From NCBI GenBank assembly GCA_945875915.1, contig CAMCMT010000003.1, positions 1 through 64,000 on the forward strand: DNA of 64,000 bases. The letters are read 5' to 3'. Made by a program: the position numbers and the translations under genes. The DNA is from Synechococcus sp. UW140. Its GTDB lineage: Bacteria > Cyanobacteriota > Cyanobacteriia > PCC-6307 > Cyanobiaceae. Positions 1 through 7,203 of the stretch are shown one piece after another. Positions within the stretch are counted from its first letter, which is position 1. Every line of letters begins with the position of its first letter. The notes below the pieces were generated by a model. The model was not told where the DNA came from and did no database searches. It saw only the letters and a list, made by a program, of their open reading frames with translations.

Positions 1-399
1 GGTGGCCCACACCTGATCCACTGCCGTGACCATGCTGAGATCCACCAGGCAGGTGAATCGCACGGATGGATGACCAGGGACCGTGGTGCGCGGTTTCTGG
101 TAGATCGCCCGTAAACCCATGCGCTGCATGAGGTTTCGTACTCGGTCACGGCTGATCGGGATCCCATCTCTGGCCAGGTAGTCCACCATCCTGCGGCTGC
201 CGCTGCAGGGATCTTCCAGGTAGAGAACATCAATTCTGGCCATGATCCGCAGCGTCGATTCCCGCACCGGTATGGGCTGGTAGTACAGCGTGGATCGAGC
301 CAGACCCAGCAGCACGCATTGGCGGCTGACGCTGAGATCGGGGTGGCCTGAATCGACCAGCTTGCGTAGTTCACGGGCATCAGAGCAGCTGAGACTTTT
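1..399 (-). CDS. IS3-family transposase OrfB, 5' part (cut by window edge)
   Basis: Reading the minus strand from the A-tract near 399 to position 1 gives an open frame with SDARELRKLVDSGHPDLSVS and then LGLARSTLYYQP, the usual start of the IS3-family OrfB integrase subunit. It continues through SGSRRMVDYLARDGIPISRD and LMQRMGLRAIYQKP (the HTH_21-like region) and reaches DQVWAT at the edge, where family members have the first catalytic Asp of the DDE triad. The catalytic core lies outside the window, so activity cannot be judged. No separate start codon is obvious; in this family OrfB is usually made as an OrfAB fusion. Confidence 0.85.
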
Positions 400-667
400 T
401 TTTGAGCCACTCCAGCTCCATCTGCAGCCGGCCGATCTGCTGGAACAGCCCTGCTTCCTTGGCCTGCCCGTCCTCCTTGTCCTTGGTCTGCTTGCCCCTG
501 ATGAACAGCTCGCTGGCTCCATCAAGCAGCTGCCGCTTCCAATGGCTCACCTGGATTGGATGGATGGCATGGTCGGCGGCGATCTCCTGGATCGTCTTGC
601 GGCCACTGATCGCCTCCATGGAGACCCTGGCCTTGAACTCGGGACTGTGGGTGCGGCGCTTACTCAT
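380..667 (-). CDS. IS3-family transposase OrfA
   Basis: A 95-aa protein starting MSKRRTHSPEFKARVSMEAI. It is the DNA-binding subunit that recognises the ends of the element. It has the HTH_Tnp_1 layout: helix-turn-helix around TIQEIAADHAIHPIQVSHWK (residues about 25-45), then a leucine-rich helix (LFQQIGRLQMELEWL) that family members use for oligomerisation with OrfB. I chose the ATG at 667 because homologues begin with this MSKRR/K-type motif; the frame stays open upstream to 739. It ends at TGA 382-380, just past the A8 tract. The outer terminal inverted repeat should lie between about 760 and 800 but I could not define it, since the other end is not in the window. Confidence 0.88.
   Translation of the reverse strand: MSKRRTHSPEFKARVSMEAISGRKTIQEIAADHAIHPIQVSHWKRQLLDGASELFIRGKQTKDKEDGQAKEAGLFQQIGRLQMELEWLKKKSQLL
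395..403 (-). promoter_or_regulatory. A8G slippery tract at the orfA/orfB junction
   Basis: On the minus strand the sequence is CTC followed by eight A and a G. OrfA reads it as Leu-Lys-Lys-Lys-Ser. The OrfB frame reads through the same tract and is in the +1 (equivalently -2) phase, not the -1 phase normal for IS3 elements. Slippage by RNA polymerase on the A8 run, or a one-base change in the run of this copy, would explain it. Confidence 0.6.
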
Positions 668-892
668 CGATGGAGATGCCCTGAAATCCAGAGATTGCAC
701 TTGAGTGACCAAACCGCTGCATCCTGATAGGTACTTCACAAGTTCCAGCAGGATCGCCTCTGGGGCACTTTGGTGTATTTTTCACTTTCTCAAGGCAGCA
801 CCATTCAATGAACCTGATTGGGTGACAAGCCCCGCTGATCCCGCTCGCCGGCTTGCCAGAATCATTGGCTGATTCCTGCCCCTCAGCCGCCG

Positions 893-3800
893 ATGCCACT
901 CACCGCCCTGGTTCGCCAGCTCCAGCAGGTGACCCTCACCGGTGAAGTGCTGGAGCGCAGCAAGCGGCCCGAGCGGCTGCGGCTCAGCGGTGCCGGCCGG
1001 GCGGCCCGGGGCCTAATCAGCAGTGCCCTGGCCTCGGCCGCCGAAGCCCCCCTGCTGGTGGTGGTGCCAACCCTGGAGGAGGCAGGCCGCTGGGCATCCC
1101 TACTGGAGCTGATGGGCTGGAGCAGCAGCCTGCTTTACCCCACCAGCGAGGGCTCCCCCTACGAACCCTTCGATCCCACCAGCGAGATCACCTGGGGCCA
1201 ATTACAGGTGCTCAGCGAGCTGCTGGATGGCGGCTCCAACCGCCTGGCGATCGTCGCCACCGAGCGGGCCCTGCAACCCCACCTGCCGCCGCCAGCGGCC
1301 CTCAAGGCCCACTGCCACAGCCTGCGCAAGGGCGACAGCGTCAACCTGGAGGCCCTCGGCCAGACCCTCAGCCGCCTCGGCTATGAACGGGTCGCCTCGA
1401 TCGAGCAGGAGGGCAGCTGGAGCCGCCGCGGCGACATTGTGGATGTCTTTCCGGTCAGTGCCGAACTGCCGGTGCGGCTGGAGTTCTTCGGCGAAGAGCT
1501 CGAAAAACTGCGGGAATTTGACCCCGCCAGCCAACGCTCGCTGGATGCGATTGAGGTGGTGCGCCTCACCCCCACCGGCCATGGCCCCTTGATCGCCGAT
1601 GCCCTGCGAGACTCGATGCCGGCAGGGCTCGAGCAGCTGCTCAGCCCCGAGGCCCTCGACCAGTTGCTGGAGGGCGGCACCCCCGAAGGCATGCGGCGCC
1701 TACTGGGACTGGCCTACAGCCAGCCGGCCTCCCTGCTCGATTACCTGCCAGCCAGCACCCTGGTCGCGATCGATGAACGCCGCCATTGCCTGGCCCATGG
1801 CCAGCAGTGGTTTGACCATGCCAGCTCCCACTACGGCGATGTCATTGCCGAGCTCGATAGCGCTGGCCAAGGCGCCGAAACCCCTGGCAGCCTGCCAGGG
1901 GTCAGCCTGCTGTCGGCCTGTCTGCACATCAGTCCCCGCGAGGCCCTGGAGCAGGTCGAAAGCTTTGCCGGCTTCGACCTGGCCGAACTGAGCGAAACCG
2001 ATCAGCACGCCAACAGCTTTGACCTGGCCAGCCGTTCGGTACCGGCCTATCCCAATGCCTTTGGCAAGTTGGCAGCCCTGGTGCGCGGCTTCCAGGCGGA
2101 CAAAGCACGGGTGTGGCTGCTCTCGGCCCAGCCCTCTAGGGCGGTGGCCCTGCTGGAGGAACACGACTGCATCAGTCGCTTTGTGCCCAATCCCGGCGAT
2201 TTCGCCTCAATCAACCGGCTGATTGAACAGAACACTCCGGTTGCCCTTAAAACCCGGGGCACGGCCGAACTCGAAGGCTTGCAACTACCGGCCTGGAAGC
2301 TGGTTTTAATCACGGATCGGGAATTCTTTGGCCAGCAGTCGTTAACAGCCACGGGCTATGTGCGCCGGCGTCGCAAGGCGGCCAGCCGCACGGTGGATCC
2401 CGGCAAGATGCAGCCCGGCGATTTTGTCGTGCACCGGAACCACGGCATCGGCCGCTTCCTCAAGCTGGAAAAACTAGTCATCAGCGGCGAATCCCGCGAT
2501 TACCTGGTGGTGCAATACGCCGATGGCCTGCTACGGGTGGCCGCCGACCAGCTCGGCAGCCTGGGACGCTATCGGGCCAGCACCGATGCGCCCCCCGAAC
2601 TCAACCGCATGGGCGGCACGGCCTGGGCCAAGGCCAAGGAACGGGCCCTAAAGACCGTGCGCAAGGTGGCCCTCGACCTGGTCAAGCTCTACGCCGAGCG
2701 GCACCAGGCGCCGGGCTTTGCCTTCCCCGCCGATGGTCCCTGGCAAAACGAACTCGAAGACTCCTTTCCCTACGAACCCACCCCCGACCAGCTCAAGGCG
2801 ATCAGCGATGTCAAGCGGGACATGGAGCGCCCCCAGCCCATGGACCGCCTGGTGTGCGGCGATGTGGGCTTCGGCAAAACGGAGGTCGCGATCCGGGCCA
2901 TCTTCAAGGCAGTAACCGCTGGCAAACAGGTGGCCCTACTGGCCCCCACCACGGTGCTGGCCCAACAACATTGGCGCACCCTCAGCGAACGTTTCGCCCC
3001 CTATCCCCTCAAGGTGGCCCTGCTCAACCGCTTCCGCACCACGCTGGAACGTAAAACGATCCTGGCGGGCCTGGGCGAAGGCAACGTCGATGTGGTTGTG
3101 GGCACCCACCAGCTGCTGAGCAAGGGCACCAACTTCAAGCAACTTGGATTACTAGTGGTGGATGAAGAACAGCGCTTTGGTGTTAATCAGAAGGAAAAGA
3201 TCAAGGCCTTGCGTAAGGACGTCGATGTGCTGACCCTTTCGGCCACACCAATCCCCCGCACCCTCTACATGAGCCTCTCAGGCGTGCGCGAAATGAGCCT
3301 GATTACCACGCCACCGCCGCTGCGGCGGCCGATCAAAACCCACCTGGCCGCCCTCGATGAGGAGGCGGTGCGCAGCGCCATCCGCCAGGAACTCGATCGC
3401 GGCGGCCAGATTTTCTATGTGGTGCCGCGGGTGGAGGGCATCGAGGAGGTGGCCGCCCAGCTGCGCCAGATGCTGCCAGGCATGCGCCTACTGGTGGCCC
3501 ATGGCCAGATGGCCGAGGGCGAACTGGAAAGCGCCATGGTGGCCTTCAATGCCGGCGAAGCCGACCTGATGCTCTGCACCACGATCGTGGAGAGCGGCCT
3601 CGATATTCCCCGGGTGAACACCATTTTGATCGAGGACGCCCACAAATTTGGCCTGGCCCAGCTCTATCAATTGCGCGGCCGGGTCGGCCGCAGCGGCATC
3701 CAGGCCCACGCCTGGCTCTTCTATCCGGGCAATGCCTCCCTCTCGGAAGCGGCCCGCCAGCGGCTTCGCGCCATCCAGGAATTTGCCCAGCTGGGGTCCG

Positions 3801-4492
3801 GCTACCAGCTGGCCATGCGCGACATGGAAATCCGCGGGGTTGGCAATTTGCTCGGGGTAGAACAGAGCGGCCAGATGGAAACGATCGGCTTCGATCTCTA
3901 CATGGAGATGCTGCAGGAATCCCTAGCCGAGATCCAGGGTCAGGACATCCCCGCCGTTGAGGACACCCAGATCGACCTACCGATCACCGCCTTCATCCCG
4001 GGCGATTGGATCACCGAAAATGACGAGAAAATCGCCGCTTACCGGGCCGCCGCCGAATGCGCCAGCATGGACAATCTGGTGGAACTGGCAGTCGGCTGGG
4101 TGGATCGCTACGGCGCCATCCCCGCCCCGGTGCAAAGCCTGCTGCAATTGATGCAGCTGAAGTTGTTGGCCAAGCGCTGTGGCTTTTCCCGGATCAAACC
4201 GGAGAAGCCGAATATTGCCCTGGAAACGCCCATGGAGGAGCCAGCCTTCCGCCTGCTACGCCAGGCCCTACCCCAACATCTGCACGGACGCCTCGTTTAC
4301 CAGGGCGGCCCAGGCAGCACCGCCAAGGTGTTGGCTCGGGGCTTGGGGGTGTTGCCCATCGAGAAGCAACTTGAACAACTGATGGAGTGGCTCAAACTGA
4401 TGGCCGACCAGCTGCCCGGCAGCGATGGCCTCAGCGAACAGCAACGGCGCCAACAACTCGAAGCCCGTAATGCCGAGGTGCTGCGTGTTTGA
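893..4492 (+). CDS. mfd: Transcription-repair coupling factor Mfd
   Basis: A 1199-aa ATP-dependent translocase, normal length for Mfd. It removes RNA polymerase stalled at DNA lesions and recruits UvrA for nucleotide excision repair. Visible parts: a UvrB-like N-terminal region with SRRGDIVDVFP near residue 177; the CarD-like polymerase-interaction domain with GDFVVHRNHGIGRF near 508; a RecG-like motor with Walker A GDVGFGKTE (about 655), DEEQRFG box (about 756), SATPIPRTL (about 782) and motif VI QLRGRVGRS (about 924); and a C-terminal TRCF domain. It starts at ATG 893, 150-200 nt from the IS element. The downstream lipoprotein gene begins at or just after its stop. Confidence 0.97.
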   Translation: MPLTALVRQLQQVTLTGEVLERSKRPERLRLSGAGRAARGLISSALASAAEAPLLVVVPTLEEAGRWASLLELMGWSSSLLYPTSEGSPYEPFDPTSEITWGQLQVLSELLDGGSNRLAIVATERALQPHLPPPAALKAHCHSLRKGDSVNLEALGQTLSRLGYERVASIEQEGSWSRRGDIVDVFPVSAELPVRLEFFGEELEKLREFDPASQRSLDAIEVVRLTPTGHGPLIADALRDSMPAGLEQLLSPEALDQLLEGGTPEGMRRLLGLAYSQPASLLDYLPASTLVAIDERRHCLAHGQQWFDHASSHYGDVIAELDSAGQGAETPGSLPGVSLLSACLHISPREALEQVESFAGFDLAELSETDQHANSFDLASRSVPAYPNAFGKLAALVRGFQADKARVWLLSAQPSRAVALLEEHDCISRFVPNPGDFASINRLIEQNTPVALKTRGTAELEGLQLPAWKLVLITDREFFGQQSLTATGYVRRRRKAASRTVDPGKMQPGDFVVHRNHGIGRFLKLEKLVISGESRDYLVVQYADGLLRVAADQLGSLGRYRASTDAPPELNRMGGTAWAKAKERALKTVRKVALDLVKLYAERHQAPGFAFPADGPWQNELEDSFPYEPTPDQLKAISDVKRDMERPQPMDRLVCGDVGFGKTEVAIRAIFKAVTAGKQVALLAPTTVLAQQHWRTLSERFAPYPLKVALLNRFRTTLERKTILAGLGEGNVDVVVGTHQLLSKGTNFKQLGLLVVDEEQRFGVNQKEKIKALRKDVDVLTLSATPIPRTLYMSLSGVREMSLITTPPPLRRPIKTHLAALDEEAVRSAIRQELDRGGQIFYVVPRVEGIEEVAAQLRQMLPGMRLLVAHGQMAEGELESAMVAFNAGEADLMLCTTIVESGLDIPRVNTILIEDAHKFGLAQLYQLRGRVGRSGIQAHAWLFYPGNASLSEAARQRLRAIQEFAQLGSGYQLAMRDMEIRGVGNLLGVEQSGQMETIGFDLYMEMLQESLAEIQGQDIPAVEDTQIDLPITAFIPGDWITENDEKIAAYRAAAECASMDNLVELAVGWVDRYGAIPAPVQSLLQLMQLKLLAKRCGFSRIKPEKPNIALETPMEEPAFRLLRQALPQHLHGRLVYQGGPGSTAKVLARGLGVLPIEKQLEQLMEWLKLMADQLPGSDGLSEQQRRQQLEARNAEVLRV

Positions 4493-4496
4493 AAAC

Positions 4497-5798
4497 GTGG
4501 CCCAACGCCCAGCCCTTAGCAAGGGGCCCACACCAGCCAAGCGGCGCCGGCAGGCAGCCTGGCCAAAACTGGTCCTAGGCCTGACCCTGGCCCTGGGCTT
4601 GCAGGCCTGCAGCGAGCCAAGGTCTTTGCAACAGCAAACCCTAATCATTTATGTCGATCCCCCCGATTCTGCCACCCTCAACAAAAACAATCTCCACGCG
4701 TTATGGGATCCCCTGCTGAAGGCCTACAAACGCTTGCATCCAGGCGTCCATCTCAATTTAAATTTCGTCGTCTTCCAAGACCAGCAACTCAAAGAGGAGT
4801 TGCGCCGCCGCAATAGCCGTGGATTGGGCCCCGACCTGATCTTGATCAACGCCTCAACGGCGATCGATCTTCACAATGAAGGGCTCATTTCCCGGATCCA
4901 GGTGTCCGCAGACGTGCAAAACAGCCTGCAACCCTGGATTCTCTCCCGGGTGCAGGTTCCAGGAGGCCTAGCGGCCCTGCCCGTTGCCCTAGAACCCCAA
5001 CTCAGTTGTTATAATCGAACACGCATCCCCAGCCCGCCAGCCACCCTCGAGGAGTTACTGCAATTGGCAGCCTCGGGGCGGCGCATTGGCCTCTCCATCT
5101 TTCCCAAAAGCATCTGGTGGAGCACCGGTCCCTTGGGAGCGAACCAGGCCCTGATGCGGCGGCTCGAGGCACCGCCCGGTAGTAAGGAACGGATCAGTAA
5201 TAGCGATCAGGTCGCCATCACAACCTGGCTGAGCTGGTTGCGAGAAGCCTCTTTACAGAGCCATGTGAATTTCTTCAATAACGATGAAGACTTGCTTAAC
5301 GGCCTGGGCAAAGGCCAACTGGATTGGACTAGTTGTTTGAGTTTTAACCTGCCAAGTCTAAAGCGCCAGATGGGGGACAACCTGGGAGTCTCCAGCCTGC
5401 CTAGAGGCCCCCACGGCTTTGCCTCGCCCAACTCCCTGCTAAGGGTGCTGGCCTTCGGTGTCAATTCTTCCGGGCAACAACGCCAACAAGCCATGGAGCT
5501 TGGATTGCTGCAATTAAACCCGTTGATGCAGCGTTCCATGACTCTCAATAGCGAGCAAGTTCTGCCTGTCAACCGCTTTGCACCGGCACCCATTGCCAGT
5601 TCCGCAAAGCTGAAGGTGCTGGTCAATGCCCAGGAGCAATTCCAGCAAAGTTCCTTGTTATCCCGATCGCCCTTGGCCCTCAATCGATTGGACAATCACA
5701 GCATGGAGCTGGAAGCTCTGTTGACCCAGGTGGTCGTCGATGTGATCGGGCCCGAACAAGCAAGCGCGCGCTTGATCAAGATTCTGAGGCAACCCTGA
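4497..5798 (+). CDS. Extracellular solute-binding lipoprotein (family 1), orphan
   Basis: About 433 aa. A basic n-region (AKRRRQ), a hydrophobic stretch and the lipobox LGLQAC predict a lipoprotein anchored on the periplasmic side of the membrane. The rest reads like a family-1 ABC solute-binding protein: GLGPDLILINASTAIDLHNE, LAALPVALEPQLSCYN, ATLEELLQLA and LKVLVNAQEQF. The substrate cannot be read from sequence. I chose GTG 4497, four bases after the mfd stop; ATG 4470 in the same frame would overlap mfd. Its stop overlaps the next start (TGATG at 5796-5800), so it is coupled to an MscS channel gene. No permease or ATPase gene is adjacent. Confidence 0.8.
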   Translation: MAQRPALSKGPTPAKRRRQAAWPKLVLGLTLALGLQACSEPRSLQQQTLIIYVDPPDSATLNKNNLHALWDPLLKAYKRLHPGVHLNLNFVVFQDQQLKEELRRRNSRGLGPDLILINASTAIDLHNEGLISRIQVSADVQNSLQPWILSRVQVPGGLAALPVALEPQLSCYNRTRIPSPPATLEELLQLAASGRRIGLSIFPKSIWWSTGPLGANQALMRRLEAPPGSKERISNSDQVAITTWLSWLREASLQSHVNFFNNDEDLLNGLGKGQLDWTSCLSFNLPSLKRQMGDNLGVSSLPRGPHGFASPNSLLRVLAFGVNSSGQQRQQAMELGLLQLNPLMQRSMTLNSEQVLPVNRFAPAPIASSAKLKVLVNAQEQFQQSSLLSRSPLALNRLDNHSMELEALLTQVVVDVIGPEQASARLIKILRQP

Positions 5799-7006
5799 TG
5801 GGCGATCTGCTGGTGGCGATGATCAGCTGGTTGGGCTTCCTGCAAAGGCCGGATGTGCTCAAGCAGCTCCTGGCGATCGGCCTAGCGCTGCTGCTGGGAC
5901 GCTCGCTGGCCCACTCGCCCTGGTGGGGCCACCTGCCCCTCTTCGCCCAGTTGCGGCGTCCCCCCATCCCCCTGGTTGAGGAAGCGGCCCTGCTGCTGAC
6001 GATCCCCTTGCTCTCGATGGCGGGCCAAGGGAGTGGTTTGGTCCTGCTGGTCGCCCAGATCAAGGCCGCCTGGCTGGGCCTGGGCCTGGTGGAGCAGCAA
6101 CTGCTCGAGCGCTGGCTGGGTCATGAGATGCGCCTGCGACTCTCAAGCCGGCTGCTGCGGCCAGCCCTACTGATTGCCACCCTGCTGATTGGCCTGGACG
6201 CGGTGGACAACCTGCAGGAATTGGCAAGCGTGCCCCTGGGCCGCCTCTTCGGCTCCGTCATCAACCTGGGCCACTTCGTCCAGGTGTTAGGGGTGCTCTA
6301 CGTCTTAGCCGTCGGCTCTGGTCCACCAGCAAGCGCCCTCGGCTGGCTCTGCCAGAGGGGTCTGGGCATGGGCGACGGCAGCCGCCGTGCCCTGGAATTG
6401 ATCCTGCGCTACTTCCTAGTCAGCATCGGCATCGTCTGGGCCCTCGGCGACTTGGGCTTCAACCAGACCGGCCTACTCGCCATCGCCGGCGGCCTCTCGG
6501 TGGGCCTGGGCTTTGGCGTTAAGGAAGTGTTCTCCAACTTCATCAGTGGCCTGTGGCTGCTGTTTGAAGGCTCGGTGCGGCCGGGGGAGGTGCTGATCAT
6601 TGATGGCGAAGCCTGCGAAGTGCGCCGGCTAGGGCTGCGGGCGGCCGTGCTTTGGCGCCGCAGCGACAACGCCGAGCTGCTGATCCCTAACCAAACCTTC
6701 TTCACCTCCACCACGGCCACCTTCACCGGCAGCGACCGGATGCGCCAAGGCATCCTGACGGCAACGGTGACGAACACCCTCCCCCCTGCCGAGGTGCTCG
6801 CGCGCCTGGAAGCGGTTGCCTCTGGCCTGAAGGGCGTGCTGCGCGAACCGGCAGCCATGGCCACGATCGAAAAATTTGGCGCCACCACCACCGACTACAA
6901 GCTCACCTACTGGATGCCCGATCCGCTCAGCATCCGGGAAGTGAGCAGCGAGCTGAAGTTGGCCCTATGGCACAGCTTCAGCCCCGACGAAATCATCCTG
7001 AGCTGA
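5798..7006 (+). CDS. MscS-family mechanosensitive channel protein
   Basis: A 402-aa inner-membrane protein. The N-terminal half has several hydrophobic segments (for example LKQLLAIGLALLLGRSLA and LLIATLLIGLDAV). The MscS pore helix and start of the beta domain are clear at residues about 222-265: AIAGGLSVGLGFGVKEVFSN, then FISGLWLLFEGSVRPGEVL. The soluble part follows (LLIPNQTFFTSTT), with a short C-terminal vestibule. Family members open under membrane tension and release solutes after hypo-osmotic shock. It shares a TGATG with the upstream solute-binding lipoprotein, an unusual partner for MscS. The extra N-terminal membrane segments make it longer than E. coli MscS (286 aa). Confidence 0.9.
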   Translation: MGDLLVAMISWLGFLQRPDVLKQLLAIGLALLLGRSLAHSPWWGHLPLFAQLRRPPIPLVEEAALLLTIPLLSMAGQGSGLVLLVAQIKAAWLGLGLVEQQLLERWLGHEMRLRLSSRLLRPALLIATLLIGLDAVDNLQELASVPLGRLFGSVINLGHFVQVLGVLYVLAVGSGPPASALGWLCQRGLGMGDGSRRALELILRYFLVSIGIVWALGDLGFNQTGLLAIAGGLSVGLGFGVKEVFSNFISGLWLLFEGSVRPGEVLIIDGEACEVRRLGLRAAVLWRRSDNAELLIPNQTFFTSTTATFTGSDRMRQGILTATVTNTLPPAEVLARLEAVASGLKGVLREPAAMATIEKFGATTTDYKLTYWMPDPLSIREVSSELKLALWHSFSPDEIILS

Positions 7007-7203
7007 GGCAACGGCGGCGCTGCCCTGAGCCTGCCCAGCGCAGGGGGCCCCAGGTGGGGGACTGGAGCAGCAGAGCGAGTCACATGTCAGACGGGCAGAG
7101 ATGCCTCTGGTGTGGTGCTGCCAACCCAGTACCACCGGTCGTAACAGGCTTTGCGGCCCACGTTTAATGTGAAAAGGCCTCATTCCTAAAGCGTTCAGCA
7201 ACC

